Shown piece after piece: positions 44,661 to 55,145 of a stretch of DNA of 64,000 bases. Origin of the DNA: Chitiniphilus purpureus (GTDB taxonomy: Bacteria; Pseudomonadota; Gammaproteobacteria; Burkholderiales; Chitinibacteraceae); the NCBI RefSeq assembly GCF_025642115.1, contig NZ_CP106753.1, positions 4,122,521 to 4,186,520 of the forward strand, given 5' to 3'. How positions within the stretch are numbered: position 1 is the first letter of the stretch; every line of letters begins with the position of its first letter. Both the position numbers and the translations under genes were made by a program. The notes beneath the pieces are model-generated. The model ran no database searches. It saw only the letters and a program-made list of their open reading frames with translations, and was not told the origin of the DNA.

Positions 44661-46247
44661 ATGGAGCCTACCCCCGTTACCCGGGAAGAGATCGACGCGC
44701 TCAACCAGCAGGCGCGCGTGCTCTTCCACTCCCGTAGCGAAGAATCCCGTGCCTTGGCCGAACAGGCTTGCCGCCACTCGGTTGCAGCTGATTATCCGAA
44801 TGGCTATGTGCATGGCCTGCTCAACGCCGCCATGGCGATCACATTGCAGGGCAGCTATCAGGAGGCGGTGGCCATGATGCGCCACAGCCTGTATCTGGGC
44901 GAGATCTACGGCCTGGACATGCATGTGGCCGAGTGCCTGCAGGAAATCGCACGCGCCTACTACACCCTTGCCGACTACGACCGCGCATTGCAGTACTGGG
45001 CGCAGTGCCTGGACGTGGCCCGCGACCGCCACGCGCAGGAAAGCTACGTGATGGCGCTGATCGGCCTTGGCCAGATCTATTTCGCCCATCAGGATTTCGA
45101 AGCCGCGCTGCGGCACCACGAGAAGGCACGCGAGGGGCTGAACCCCACGGTGCCCGACCGGCTGCATGCATCGGTGCCGATCAACATCGGCATGGATCTC
45201 TTGCAGCTGCGGCGTCTGGACGAGGCGCTGCATGAGCTGGAGATCGGCCTCAACCGGGCCTTGCACACCAAGAACCGCGAATACGAGGCGGACGCGCACC
45301 ACGCCATCGGCCTTGTGCTGCTGGCGCAAGGCCAGCTGGACACCGCCGAGCGCCATCTGTGCATCGCCATCGACGTCTGCCAGCGCTTCGGCAAGCTGTG
45401 GGGCGAAGCCAACAGCCGCGTTGCACTCGGCCAGGTGGAGCTGGCGCGCGATCATCCGGTCGGTGCGATCCGCCACCTGCAGGAGGCGCGCGACCTGGCA
45501 GAGCAGATCGGCGCGCAGCACCTGCTGCTGCAGGTGGAGCTGCACTATGCCAGGGCGCTCGAACTGCTGGGCGACCATCGGCAGTCGCTGCACTACTTCA
45601 AGCGCTACCACGAACGGCAGTTGGAGGTGATGCGCCAGACCTCACCGTACCGGATGCAGGCGATGGAGATGCGGCTGGAAGTGGAGAAGGCGCGCCTGGA
45701 AAACGATGGCCTCAAGCGCGAACGGGCCAACCAGCGCCGCGAATTGCGCCGGGTGGAACAGCTCGCCAGCCAGGACAGCCTGACCGGCATACTCAACCGG
45801 CGCGGCCTGGAGCGCCTGGGCAGCGGCGTTTTCGGCCGCAGCTGCGAGCAGGCAAGCGTCATTTCGCTGATGTTGCTCGATATCGATCACTTCAAGCAGG
45901 TCAACGACCGTTTCGGCCACCTCGTCGGCGACAAGGTGCTGCGACAGGTGGCGGCGCTGCTCAAGTCCGGCTGCCGTCAGGACGATGTGGTCGGCCGCTT
46001 CGGCGGCGAGGAATTCGTGATCGTGCTGCCCGGGCATGACGCCAGCTCAGCCCTCGACGTGGCCGAACGGCTGCGGCAGATGGTGGCGGGCTGGCCCTGG
46101 GCGCGCATCGCACCCGAGCTCGCGGTCACCCTCAGCGTCGGTGTCGCCGGCCGCCAATGCGAGCTGACGCTGAGCGAACTGATCGAGAGCGCCGACAAGC
46201 GGCTCTATCATGCCAAGAATGGCGGCCGCAACCGCGTCTGCGGATAA
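44661..46247 (+). CDS. TPR-GGDEF diguanylate cyclase, paralogue 3
   Basis: A 528-residue cytoplasmic protein: TPR region (about 1-330, core [20 protein letters not shown]), a coiled linker (about 335-370) starting at [15 protein letters not shown], and a GGDEF domain (about 370-525). The active motif is GGEEF at 448-452 with an RQDD inhibitory site five residues before it, so it should be an active, feedback-regulated cyclic di-GMP synthase. The TPR part is shared with two stand-alone TPR proteins just upstream, which may modulate it by hetero-oligomerisation. Confidence 0.9.
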   Translation: MEPTPVTREEIDALNQQARVLFHSRSEESRALAEQACRHSVAADYPNGYVHGLLNAAMAITLQGSYQEAVAMMRHSLYLGEIYGLDMHVAECLQEIARAYYTLADYDRALQYWAQCLDVARDRHAQESYVMALIGLGQIYFAHQDFEAALRHHEKAREGLNPTVPDRLHASVPINIGMDLLQLRRLDEALHELEIGLNRALHTKNREYEADAHHAIGLVLLAQGQLDTAERHLCIAIDVCQRFGKLWGEANSRVALGQVELARDHPVGAIRHLQEARDLAEQIGAQHLLLQVELHYARALELLGDHRQSLHYFKRYHERQLEVMRQTSPYRMQAMEMRLEVEKARLENDGLKRERANQRRELRRVEQLASQDSLTGILNRRGLERLGSGVFGRSCEQASVISLMLLDIDHFKQVNDRFGHLVGDKVLRQVAALLKSGCRQDDVVGRFGGEEFVIVLPGHDASSALDVAERLRQMVAGWPWARIAPELAVTLSVGVAGRQCELTLSELIESADKRLYHAKNGGRNRVCG

Positions 46248-46271
46248 GCCCGGCGCCCACGGCGCCAGCGC

Positions 46272-46310
46272 AAAACCCTATTCAAAATGCGGCTTTGGCC
46301 GCTGGGTTTT
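46272..46310 (+). terminator. Probable terminator after the TPR-GGDEF gene
   Basis: An outer AAAACCC/GGGTTTT pair (46272-46278 and 46304-46310) encloses a GCGGC-TTTG-GCCGC hairpin. The 3' arm ends in four T. It lies between the TPR-GGDEF stop and the next gene at 46361. Confidence 0.5.
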
Positions 46311-46360
46311 CCGATAAAATCGAGGGTCCTCCTAGTCGTACTCCAGAGAGCCCAGCCGAT

Positions 46361-49300
46361 ATGGCCGATCTGACCACCGCCACCCCCGCCCCAGAGCGCC
46401 TGCGCGAGATCCCTTACAACTACACCTCGTTCTCCGACCGCGAGATCGTGATCCGTTTGTTGGGAGAGCAAGCCTGGCAGGTGCTCGAAAGCCTGCGACA
46501 GGAACGCATCACCGGACGCTCCGCACGCATGCTGTTCGAGGTGCTGGGCGACATCTGGGTGGTCAAGCGCAATCCGTACCTGCAGGACGACCTGCTGGAC
46601 AATCCCAAGCGTCTGCGGCAGCTGATCGACGCGATGCGCCACCGCCTTGGGGAGATCGACAAGCGCCGGCAGGGCAATGACAAGGTCGGCCTGCTGGTGA
46701 CGCGCGGGCAACAGGCGGTCGACGCATTCGAGCGCGAATTCCGCGAGACCGCGCAGTTGCGCCGCAAGGTGATGCGGCGCATGAGCGCCCATACGCGCCG
46801 CGACAATATCTGCTTCGATGGGCTGGCCCGGGTCAGCCACGTGACCGATGCGACCGACTGGCGCGTCGAATACCCGTTCGTGGTCCTCAACCCCGATACG
46901 GAAGAGGAGATGGCGCCACTCGTGGCCTGTTGCATCGAGCTTGGGCTCACCGTCATCCCGCGTGGCGGCGGTACCGGCTATACCGGCGGTGCGGTGCCGC
47001 TCACCGCGCTCAGCGCCGTGATCAATACCGAGAAGCTCGACCGGCACCAGGGGGTCGAGCGCCTGCGCATCCCCGGCGTCGATCACGACGTCGCCACCAT
47101 CCAATGCGGCGCCGGTGTGGTGACGCGCCGGGTGATGGAAGCGGCCGAAGCCGAAGGGCTGGTGTTCGCCGTCGATCCCACCTCGGCCGATGCCTCGTGC
47201 ATCGGCGGCAATGTCGCCATGAACGCCGGCGGCAAGAAGGCCGTGCTGTGGGGCACCGCGCTCGACAACCTCGTCTCCTGGCGGATGGTCGACCCGGACG
47301 GCAACTGGAAGCTCGTCGAGCGCATGGATCACAACCTGGGCAAGATCCACGACGCCGAAAAGGCCACCTTCCGCGTCGCCACCTTCAAGCCGGACGGCAA
47401 GACCCTCCTGGGCGAGGAAATCCTGGTGATCCCGGGCATGCGCTTTCGCAAGGAGGGCCTGGGCAAGGACGTGACCGACAAATTCCTCGCCGGTCTGCCC
47501 GGGGTGCAGAAGGAAGGCACCGATGGCCTGATCACCAGCGCGCGCTTCATCCTGCACCGGTTGCCCGCGCACACCCGTACCGTCTGCCTGGAATTCTTCG
47601 GCGAGGTCAGCCGTGCCGTGCCGTCCATCGTCGAGATCAAGGACTACCTCGACGCGCATCCGCTGGTGCAGCTTGCGGGGCTGGAGCACCTGGACTGGCG
47701 CTACGTGCGCGCGGTGGGCTATGCCACCAAGGCCAAGAGCCGCGGCCGGCCCAAGATGGTGCTGATCGCCGACATCGTCTCGGACGACGAAGCGGCCGTC
47801 GGCGAAGCAGCCTCGCACGTGGTGCGGCTGGCCAATGCGCGCAGCGGCGAGGGCTTCATCGCCGTCTCGCCCGAGGCGCGCAAGAAGTTCTGGCTCGACC
47901 GGGCCCGCACCGCCGCGATCGCCAAGCACACCAACGCCTTCAAGATCAATGAAGACGTGGTCATCCCGCTGCCGCGCCTCGGTGAATACTCGGACGAGAT
48001 CGAGCGCATCAATATCGAATTGTCGATCGCCAACAAGATCGAGCTGCTCGACCGGCTGGTCGATTTCTTCGTCCACGGCCATCTGCCGCTGGACCTGGCC
48101 GATGTGCCGGTCAGCCGCGAAGAACTGATCGGCGACCGCCGCGAAGCCGCGCTGGCACTGCTGTACCGCGTGCGCGAACGCTGGTCCTGGCTGCTCGACA
48201 ACCTGGACAGCGCGTTCGAGAGCTATACCGCCGCCTGGCCCGATGCCCCGCTCGAAGGCGGGATGCGGGAGGAGAACCTGCCGCAGAGCGTGTACCACGC
48301 GCTGCGCGACCTGATGCTGCGCGTGTCCTGGAAGCGTGAGGTGGCGGCCGAGCTGGAGCTGCTGTTCGCCGACCGCAACAGCCGGCCGGTGCTCAGTGCG
48401 GTGCAGGCGCTGCACCAGCAGGTGCTCAAGGGCCGCACCTGGGTGGCGCTGCACATGCATGCCGGTGACGGCAACGTGCACACCAACATCCCGGTCAACT
48501 CGGACGACTACGAGATGCTGCAGCGCGCCCATCACGCGGTGGCACGCATCATGGCGGTGGCACGGCGCTTGAACGGCGTGATCTCGGGCGAGCACGGCAT
48601 CGGCATCACCAAGTACGAGTTCCTCACCCGCGAGGAAATGACGCCGTTCGAGACCTACAAGCAGCGTGTCGACCCCAACGGCCACTTCAACAAGGGCAAG
48701 CTGCTGCCCGGCTCGGACCTGACCAACGCCTACACCCCGTCGTTCAGCCTGCTCGGTGCCGAATCGCTGATCCTGGAGCAGTCGGACATCGGCGCGATCT
48801 CCGATTCGATCAAGGACTGCCTGCGCTGCGGCAAGTGCAAGCCGGTGTGCACCACGCACGTGCCGCGCGCCAACCTGCTCTACAGCCCGCGCAACAAGAT
48901 CCTGGCGACGGGCCTGTTGACCGAGGCGTTCCTGTACGAGGAGCAGACCCGGCGCGGGGTGTCGTTCCGGCATTTCGAGGAACTGGCGGACGTGGCCGAC
49001 CACTGCACCGTCTGCCACCGTTGCGTCAATCCCTGCCCGGTGAAGATCGACTTCGGCGATGTCTCGGTGGCGATGCGCAACTTTCTGCGCAAGGAAGGCA
49101 AGAAGCCATTCAACCCGGGCACCAGCCTCGGGATGGCTTTCCTGACGATGAAGGACCCGGCCACCATCAAGCTGGTCCGCGCCGGCATGATCCAGGCAGG
49201 CTACAAGGCGCAGCGGCTGGGATACTCGCTGGCCAAGCGGCTGGGCCTGATCCGGCCGGTGACCAAGCAACCGCCCGCCACGACCGGCAAGCCGCCCCTC

Positions 49301-50227
49301 AAGGCCCAGGTGATCCATTTCATCAACAAGCCGCTGCCGGCCAAGGTGCCATTGCGCACTGCGCGCGGCATGCTGGACATCGAGGACAACAGCGTCGTGC
49401 CGGTGATCCGCAACCCGGCGCTGCCGCAGGAGGAATCCGAAGCGGTGTTCTACTTCCCCGGCTGCGGCTCGGAGCGGCTGTTCTCACAGGTCGGGCTCGC
49501 CACGCAGGCCATGCTGTGGCATGTCGGCGCCACCACGGTGCTGCCACCGGGCTACCTGTGCTGCGGCTATCCGCAGACTGCGAGCGGGTTCGCCGACAAG
49601 GGCGAGAAGATCACCACCGAGAACCGGGTGCTGTTCCACCGCTTAGCCAACACGCTCAACTACCTGGACATCAGGACCGTGATCGTCTCGTGCGGCACCT
49701 GCATGGATCAGCTTCTGAAGTACCAGTTCGAGCAGATCTTCCCCGGATGCCGCCTTCTTGACATCCACGAGTACCTGATGGAGAAGGGCGTCAAGCTCGA
49801 CGGTGTCAGCGGCACGCGTTACATGTACCACGAGCCGTGCCACACACCGATGAAACAATACAAGGGAGTCGAGGTGGCCACCACGCTGATGGGGTCGCGC
49901 GTGGACCTGAACGACCGCTGCTGCGGCGAATCGGGCACCTTTGCGGTGGCACGGCCGGACATCGCCACGCAGGTGCGCTTTCGCAAGCAGGAGGAGATGC
50001 AGAAGGGCGCCGACAAGCTGCGCGCCGAATCGGGGGCGGATACACCGGTCAAGATCCTGACCTCCTGCCCGTCGTGCCTGCAGGGGCTGACGCGCTACAA
50101 CGATGATTCGGCCACCGAGGCCGACTACATCGTGGTGGAAATCGCCAAGCACGTACTTGGGGAGGATTGGCAGGGACAGTACGTCGAACAGGCGCGCAAC
50201 GGCGGCATCGAACGCGTGCTGCTGTGA
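46361..50227 (+). CDS. DUF3683-FAD-Fe/S-CCG oxidoreductase (D-2-hydroxyacid dehydrogenase type)
   Basis: A 1288-residue multidomain enzyme. An N-terminal DUF3683 region (about 1-140) is followed by an FAD-binding domain of the D-lactate/glycolate oxidase type ([28 protein letters not shown]), an FAD-oxidase C-terminal part ([19 protein letters not shown]), two 4Fe-4S motifs ([23 protein letters not shown]) and two cysteine-rich CCG regions (CCGYPQ, CCGESG). It thus fuses the roles of GlcD and GlcF. It probably oxidises a D-2-hydroxyacid and passes electrons to the respiratory chain. Substrate unknown; the start has no clear ribosome site. Confidence 0.88.
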   Translation: MADLTTATPAPERLREIPYNYTSFSDREIVIRLLGEQAWQVLESLRQERITGRSARMLFEVLGDIWVVKRNPYLQDDLLDNPKRLRQLIDAMRHRLGEIDKRRQGNDKVGLLVTRGQQAVDAFEREFRETAQLRRKVMRRMSAHTRRDNICFDGLARVSHVTDATDWRVEYPFVVLNPDTEEEMAPLVACCIELGLTVIPRGGGTGYTGGAVPLTALSAVINTEKLDRHQGVERLRIPGVDHDVATIQCGAGVVTRRVMEAAEAEGLVFAVDPTSADASCIGGNVAMNAGGKKAVLWGTALDNLVSWRMVDPDGNWKLVERMDHNLGKIHDAEKATFRVATFKPDGKTLLGEEILVIPGMRFRKEGLGKDVTDKFLAGLPGVQKEGTDGLITSARFILHRLPAHTRTVCLEFFGEVSRAVPSIVEIKDYLDAHPLVQLAGLEHLDWRYVRAVGYATKAKSRGRPKMVLIADIVSDDEAAVGEAASHVVRLANARSGEGFIAVSPEARKKFWLDRARTAAIAKHTNAFKINEDVVIPLPRLGEYSDEIERINIELSIANKIELLDRLVDFFVHGHLPLDLADVPVSREELIGDRREAALALLYRVRERWSWLLDNLDSAFESYTAAWPDAPLEGGMREENLPQSVYHALRDLMLRVSWKREVAAELELLFADRNSRPVLSAVQALHQQVLKGRTWVALHMHAGDGNVHTNIPVNSDDYEMLQRAHHAVARIMAVARRLNGVISGEHGIGITKYEFLTREEMTPFETYKQRVDPNGHFNKGKLLPGSDLTNAYTPSFSLLGAESLILEQSDIGAISDSIKDCLRCGKCKPVCTTHVPRANLLYSPRNKILATGLLTEAFLYEEQTRRGVSFRHFEELADVADHCTVCHRCVNPCPVKIDFGDVSVAMRNFLRKEGKKPFNPGTSLGMAFLTMKDPATIKLVRAGMIQAGYKAQRLGYSLAKRLGLIRPVTKQPPATTGKPPLKAQVIHFINKPLPAKVPLRTARGMLDIEDNSVVPVIRNPALPQEESEAVFYFPGCGSERLFSQVGLATQAMLWHVGATTVLPPGYLCCGYPQTASGFADKGEKITTENRVLFHRLANTLNYLDIRTVIVSCGTCMDQLLKYQFEQIFPGCRLLDIHEYLMEKGVKLDGVSGTRYMYHEPCHTPMKQYKGVEVATTLMGSRVDLNDRCCGESGTFAVARPDIATQVRFRKQEEMQKGADKLRAESGADTPVKILTSCPSCLQGLTRYNDDSATEADYIVVEIAKHVLGEDWQGQYVEQARNGGIERVLL

Positions 50228-50317
50228 GGGCGCGGGCACCGATATACCCCATCCGTTGATCAGTTCGGCTTACGTCCGTCGTAGACGATCGGGGCGGATG
50301 TTGGGGTGCCTTTCCGA

Positions 50318-50345
50318 TTGTTTCTGCCCGATGCTTGTTTATAAT
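50318..50345 (+). promoter_or_regulatory. Sigma-70 promoter of the HIT protein gene
   Basis: TTGTTT (50318-50323), a 16-base spacer and a perfect TATAAT (50340-50345), 23 bases before the ATG at 50369. It likely drives both the HIT gene and the overlapping PilZ-like gene. Confidence 0.7.
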
Positions 50346-50368
50346 CCCTGAAAAATCAGGAAAGGGTA

Positions 50369-50785
50369 ATGCAAAGCGTCTGCGAGCTGTGTACCTCAAT
50401 GGGCGGGGAACGCGTGTGGCAGGATGACTTGTGCCGCGTGGTACTTGTAGACGATGCTGCTTACCCTGGATTCGCCCGCGTCATTCTGAATCGCCACGTC
50501 GCCGAGATGAGCGACCTGGACAAGATGGAACGTCAGCGGCTGATGAACGTGGTCGATGCCGTCGAACGCGAGGTGCGTAGCGCCTTGCATCCCGACAAGA
50601 TCAACCTTGCCAGTCTGGGCAACGTCGTGCCGCATCTGCATTGGCACGTGATTCCCCGCTGGCGGGAGGATCGGCATTTCCCCAGCCCGATCTGGGCCGA
50701 ACCCCGCCGTCCAAGTGCTGTGCCGCCAGTCTCCCAGGAGATGCTCGCCACACTGCAGCAACGGCTTAGCCTGCTCAAGCCATGA
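50369..50785 (+). CDS. HIT family protein
   Basis: A 138-residue histidine-triad protein. The triad HLHWHV lies near residue 93 after NLASLGNVVP, and the N-terminus has CELC, as in many bacterial HIT proteins. HIT enzymes hydrolyse or transfer nucleotide phosphates (AMP-lysine or Ap4A type substrates). AGGAAAGGG precedes the ATG. The stop overlaps the start of the downstream PilZ-like gene (ATGA at 50782-50785). Confidence 0.92.
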   Translation: MQSVCELCTSMGGERVWQDDLCRVVLVDDAAYPGFARVILNRHVAEMSDLDKMERQRLMNVVDAVEREVRSALHPDKINLASLGNVVPHLHWHVIPRWREDRHFPSPIWAEPRRPSAVPPVSQEMLATLQQRLSLLKP

Positions 50786-52401
50786 TGGATTCGGAATTCC
50801 TGCCCTCTTACAGCGGCCATGCCGCTCCGCCTTTCACCGACGCGCGTTCCGCCAAGAGCTGGCTGCAACTGCTGCCGCTGATCAACGCGCCGGTGGCACA
50901 CAACGAACTGACCGAAGCGCTGACGCTGCTCAACAACAGCGACATCGGCCCGTACGAATCGCTCAAGATCCTCGAGCTGTTCCGCGACGGTGTGCACATG
51001 GTGCAGAGCGCGCTGACCGAACGCTTCCTCGGCCGCGCCGTGCCGTTCGGTGCCGACGAACAAAGCGCCTGGCAACAGGTGATCGGGCTGTGGACGCTGC
51101 TGCGTGACGCCTACGCCCGCAGTTGGCACGCGGCACTGAACGGGGAGCCGGAGGTCAGCGAACAGCACGCGCTCGCCGCTGAACGCACTTTGCGCTACCA
51201 ATGCCTCGTGATCCGCGAGCACCTGCTGGCCTACAAGCCGGTGCAACCGGAGCTATGGCAGACGCTGTACCGCTACTACGGGCTCGCCGAGCAGGCGGGC
51301 GTCGCGGAAAAGCCGGCCAAGGACAGCATGCTCAAGGTGGCCGGCGTTGCGACGCCGCAGAACATGTTCGTCCACACGCTGCTGCTGGCCGGATCGAGCC
51401 CCTACCATTTCACCGCACGCCAGATCCTGTGGCTGGATGAGCGTCTGCCGGCGTTTGCCCAGCGCGCGCCGCTGGAAAAGGAAGCACGGGCCCTGCCCGG
51501 CCGCGGCAGCCTGCAGATCGACTTCGACAGCCCGAGCGGCCCGCGTCGCACCGAGCCACGGCTGCAAGGCGACGGCGTGCGCGAGATCGACACCTACCAG
51601 CTGGCCCAGGCGCTGTCCCGCCGCATCAAGCTGTTGCGCAACGGGGAGAACCCCGAGAAGCTCGGCCTGGGCGAGCAGTTCGCTGCCAGCGTGGTCGAAT
51701 CCCTGTTGACCGACCTTTACCGTACCTGGTGCGAGCAGCCCACCGAGCGCATCCACCCGCGTGCGCAGGGCAACCGCGTGATGAAGGTCATCTTCGGCCT
51801 GGCACGGCAGCATATCGCCGTCGGCGAAGGCCGTTTCTCGCTGCCCAGCGACGGCCCGCAGGAGCTGGCCGGCGATGATCTGGTCCGCATGCAGCTCTTC
51901 GGCCATACGCAGTCGATGCAGGCGATCCACGCCAGCGAGCTTGCGCCGTCCGAATCATGGTGGCTGCGCAACGAAAGCCCGCAGGGCATGCAGCTGTCGC
52001 GCAAGGCCGACGAAGGCCATCGGGTCGCGCTGCAACAGTTGCTGGCGGTCTCGATCTCGGGACGCTACTTCATCGGCACCGTACGCTGGCTGCAACAGGA
52101 CGGCGACCAGTTGCTGATCGGGGTGCGGCTGCTGCCCGGACAGCCTTATTCGGCCGCGGTGCGGCCGGTGGACCTCGTGCACGCCGGCCGGCGTGGATGG
52201 ACCGAGGGCCTGGCGCTGCCGGCTTCGCCGACGCTGCGCTCACCCGCCTCGCTGATCCTGCCGGTGGGCTGGTTCCGTCCCGGGCGGCTCGTGGAATGGT
52301 GGGATGGCGAAAACACCCGCAAGCTGCGGATGGAATCCGCCATCGAGCGGGGTGTGGATTACGAGCGCATCCACTACGTGCTCGCGGGCCAGACGCGCTG
52401 A
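50782..52401 (+). CDS. PilZ-like protein of unknown function (paralogue of 9937-11472)
   Basis: A 539-residue cytoplasmic protein. It shares with the protein at 9937-11472 a long helical N-terminal part and a C-terminal region with NESPQG at residue 397 (PilZ-type [DN]xSxxG) and GTVRWLQQDGDQLLIGVRLL. The arginine motif is weaker (RAQGNR), so cyclic di-GMP binding may be lost. It is translationally coupled to the HIT gene and convergent with a GAF-HD-GYP gene, which hydrolyses cyclic di-GMP. Function unknown. Confidence 0.7.
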   Translation: MMDSEFLPSYSGHAAPPFTDARSAKSWLQLLPLINAPVAHNELTEALTLLNNSDIGPYESLKILELFRDGVHMVQSALTERFLGRAVPFGADEQSAWQQVIGLWTLLRDAYARSWHAALNGEPEVSEQHALAAERTLRYQCLVIREHLLAYKPVQPELWQTLYRYYGLAEQAGVAEKPAKDSMLKVAGVATPQNMFVHTLLLAGSSPYHFTARQILWLDERLPAFAQRAPLEKEARALPGRGSLQIDFDSPSGPRRTEPRLQGDGVREIDTYQLAQALSRRIKLLRNGENPEKLGLGEQFAASVVESLLTDLYRTWCEQPTERIHPRAQGNRVMKVIFGLARQHIAVGEGRFSLPSDGPQELAGDDLVRMQLFGHTQSMQAIHASELAPSESWWLRNESPQGMQLSRKADEGHRVALQQLLAVSISGRYFIGTVRWLQQDGDQLLIGVRLLPGQPYSAAVRPVDLVHAGRRGWTEGLALPASPTLRSPASLILPVGWFRPGRLVEWWDGENTRKLRMESAIERGVDYERIHYVLAGQTR

Positions 52402-52412
52402 TCCGCGGCAGA

Positions 52413-52449
52413 TGCCCCGGGGCCGCCGCACACCTGCGGTACCGGGGCA
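52413..52449. other. Stem-loop between convergent genes
   Basis: TGCCCCGG/CCGGGGCA (52413-52420 and 52442-52449) encloses a second CCGCA/TGCGG stem. It follows the PilZ-like stop. No T run, so termination is uncertain. Confidence 0.35.
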
Positions 52450-52601
52450 GCAAACCCGCTCAACCCGGCTGGGCACCTGCGCCGACCCACGCACACCAGC
52501 GCCGGTACACAAGAGTGCTGGCGATTGCATGGCAGCCGCCCGGCATGGCGCAACGCAACGGCCCGCATTCAGCAGGTATCTGTACCCGGACGCAACCCGG
52601 G

Positions 52602-54182
52602 TCAGCGACGGGCCAGGGCCAGCAGCGCCGCCGTGTCCACCGGATCGATCTGTGACTGCGGCAGGTACTGCCGTGCGTAGTCCAGCCACACCTGCTCGCG
52701 GACGAACACCTCGAACAGCTCAGCATCAATGTGCTGATCACGTGCCATCCGCGCCAGGATGGTCAGCGCCTGCGACAGCTTCATCCCTTCCTTGTAGGGG
52801 CGATCGCGCGCCGTCAGCGCTTCGAACACGTCGGCGATCCCCATGATGCGTGCGGGAATGCTCAACTGCTCGCGGGTCAGGCCACGCGGATAGCCGCGCC
52901 CGTCCATGCGCTCGTGGTGGCCGCCGGCATATTCGGGCACCTGCGCAAGGTGGCGTGGCCACGGCAGCGCCTCCAGCATCTGGATGGTGACCTCGATATG
53001 GCGATTGATGATCCGCCGCTCGGCATGGGTCAGCGTGCCACGGCGCACCGCCAGATTCTCCAGTTCGTCCGCGTCCAGCAATGGCGTCTCGCCGGTCGGG
53101 CCGTGCCAGCGCCGCGCGGCGATGGCCTGGAGCCGAGCCAGTTCCGCATCGCCCATCGCCTCGCCGCCGACATTGATGCGGCGCAGGAAGGCCAGATCGT
53201 CGTCCAGTGCCGCGAGGCAGGCGTGATAGGCCTCCTCGTCCAGCCGTCCTTCCAGCCGATCGATCCGGGCATCGCGGCGCAGCACCTCGAAGCGCGTCTG
53301 TATCAACGCGATCCGGTCGAACAGGGTCTGCAGCTTGGTGGCCTTGTCGACCACGTGTACCGGCGTGGTCACCTTGCCACAGTCGTGCAGCAGGCCGGCG
53401 ATCTTGAGCGCGTAGCGCGCTTCATCGCTCAGGTCGAACGCGGCCAACGGCCCCGTATCGGTGCGGCTGGCGGCGTCGGCCAGCATCATGGTCAGCACCG
53501 GTACGCGCTGGCAATGGCCACCGGTATAGGGCGACTTGTCATCGATGGCAAGGTTGATCAGGCCGATGAAGGACTCGAACAGCGCTTCCATCGCCCCGAT
53601 CAGCCGGCGGTTGGTCAGGGCGATCGCAGCCTGGGAGGCCAGTGATTCGACGAGGCGCTGGTCGTCGCCGTCGAACGCGCGCACGCCGCCGTGGCCGTCC
53701 AATGCGTTGATCAGCTGCAGCGCACCGAGCACCTGGCCCTCGTGATCGCGCATCGGCACGCATAGGACGGAGCGGGAGCGGTAGCCGTTGGCTGCGTCGA
53801 AGCTGCGTGTCCCGGAGAAATCGTAGTCGGTGGCCGCATAGGCGTCGTCGATGCACACTGTGCGCCGCTGGTTCACCGCGCAGGCCACCACATGGCCCAG
53901 ATTGGGCACCCCATCGGCGTCGTGCAGCGGCACCGGCGGCAGCGCCACCGTTGCCCCCAGGGTGCCGCCCATGCGCAGGCCCAGCGTATCGGTCAGTGCG
54001 ATCTCGAAACGCAGCGCGTCGCCGTCCACGCGATACAGCGTGCCCGCATCGGCCCCTACCAGCTCCTTGGCCGCCAGCAGGATGGCCTCGGTCAGCCTGG
54101 CCGTGTCGGTCTCGCCCGAAAGCGCAATCCCGATCGCATTGAGTTTTTCCAGCCGCTCGCGCAGCGCAGCCTGGCTCCGCAT
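52602..54182 (-). CDS. GAF-HD-GYP cyclic di-GMP phosphodiesterase
   Basis: A 526-residue soluble protein. A GAF domain (about 10-195) precedes an HD-GYP domain with HD in LLHDCGK and the GYP part in HHERMDGRGYP. About 150 residues separate HD from HHE where some 60 are usual, so there is an extra helical insert of about 85-90 residues. It should hydrolyse cyclic di-GMP. The start at 54182 is preferred because GGGAG lies five bases upstream; the frame extends to 54203. It is convergent with the PilZ-like gene. Confidence 0.88.
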   Translation of the reverse strand: MRSQAALRERLEKLNAIGIALSGETDTARLTEAILLAAKELVGADAGTLYRVDGDALRFEIALTDTLGLRMGGTLGATVALPPVPLHDADGVPNLGHVVACAVNQRRTVCIDDAYAATDYDFSGTRSFDAANGYRSRSVLCVPMRDHEGQVLGALQLINALDGHGGVRAFDGDDQRLVESLASQAAIALTNRRLIGAMEALFESFIGLINLAIDDKSPYTGGHCQRVPVLTMMLADAASRTDTGPLAAFDLSDEARYALKIAGLLHDCGKVTTPVHVVDKATKLQTLFDRIALIQTRFEVLRRDARIDRLEGRLDEEAYHACLAALDDDLAFLRRINVGGEAMGDAELARLQAIAARRWHGPTGETPLLDADELENLAVRRGTLTHAERRIINRHIEVTIQMLEALPWPRHLAQVPEYAGGHHERMDGRGYPRGLTREQLSIPARIMGIADVFEALTARDRPYKEGMKLSQALTILARMARDQHIDAELFEVFVREQVWLDYARQYLPQSQIDPVDTAALLALARR

Positions 54183-54310
54183 CGTCTCTCCCAACCGGCT
54201 CATGGGATAGGCGTGCCGGCGCTGGGCACATCATGCCATAGCGGTTTTTGCCGTCCCGGATTTTCCGGTGGACGTGTCACAGCGGCAGGGAGGGCGCGTC
54301 TGCGGCGCGT

Positions 54311-55120
54311 CTAGCCGAGCAATTGCCAGAGCATGCGGCTGGCCAGCAGCAGCAGCAGCACCGCAAAGCAGCGCTTGAGCACGGCCACCGGCAACCGGTG
54401 CGCCAGTGCGGCACCGGCCTTGGCCAACGGGAAGCTCGCCAGTGCGATCCCCAGCAAGGCCGGCAGGTAGATGAAGCCAACGCTGCCTTGCGGCAGACCA
54501 GGCACGCCCCAGCCGCTGACGGCATAGCCCGCGCTGCCGGCCAGTGCAATCGGCAGCCCGATCGCGGCGGAGGTGCCGATCGCCTCCTTGACCGGCACGT
54601 TGTGCCAGCTCAGCAATGGCACCGACAACGAGCCGCCACCAATGCCGACCCAGCTGGAGACCGCACCGATCAACCCGCCCCACGCGGCAAGGACCGTTGC
54701 GCCGGGCAGCACGCGTTGCGGCCTGGGCCTGGCGTCCAGCAGCATCTGGGCTGCCACCGCGTAGGCAAACAGCACAAAGCACCATTTCAGCAGCGTGGCA
54801 TCCGCAAGGCCTGCCAGTTGGGCTCCAAGAAAGGTGCCGAGCACGATGCCCGGGCTGATGGCGCGAAACACCGGCCAGCGGACGGCGCCATGCGCGTGAT
54901 GCGCACGCAGGCTGGACAGCGAGGTGACCACAATGGTCGCAAGCGACGTGCCCAACGCCAGATGCTGCGCATGGGCCTGCGCCAGCCCCAGCGCGTCGAA
55001 CACCAGCAACAGTGCCGGCACGATGACCAGGCCGCCCCCCACGCCCAGCAACCCGGCCAGAAAGCCGGCCAGCACGCCGACACCGAGGCAGGCCAGCAGG
55101 ACCGTCAACAGGGGTGTCAT
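54311..55120 (-). CDS. TSUP family permease
   Basis: A 269-residue inner-membrane protein of the TSUP (sulfite exporter TauE/SafE) family with about eight helices. Two glycine-rich repeats, LAGLLGVGGGLVIVP and WVGIGGGSLSVP, mark the family. Members move sulfur oxyanions or small organic anions; the substrate here is not known. It lies upstream of nothing obvious on the same strand and follows the EVE gene, with a second TSUP gene on its other side. Confidence 0.88.
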   Translation of the reverse strand: MTPLLTVLLACLGVGVLAGFLAGLLGVGGGLVIVPALLLVFDALGLAQAHAQHLALGTSLATIVVTSLSSLRAHHAHGAVRWPVFRAISPGIVLGTFLGAQLAGLADATLLKWCFVLFAYAVAAQMLLDARPRPQRVLPGATVLAAWGGLIGAVSSWVGIGGGSLSVPLLSWHNVPVKEAIGTSAAIGLPIALAGSAGYAVSGWGVPGLPQGSVGFIYLPALLGIALASFPLAKAGAALAHRLPVAVLKRCFAVLLLLLASRMLWQLLG

Positions 55121-55145
55121 CGGCAGCGCGGCCGCGGCGCAGGGC

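Noticed and set aside
46208..49318. A 1036-codon minus-strand open frame opposite the FAD/Fe-S oxidoreductase
   Set aside because: Fully antisense to a gene with many recognised motifs; its own translation is low-complexity Val/Gly/Asp/His-rich and unlike any protein family.
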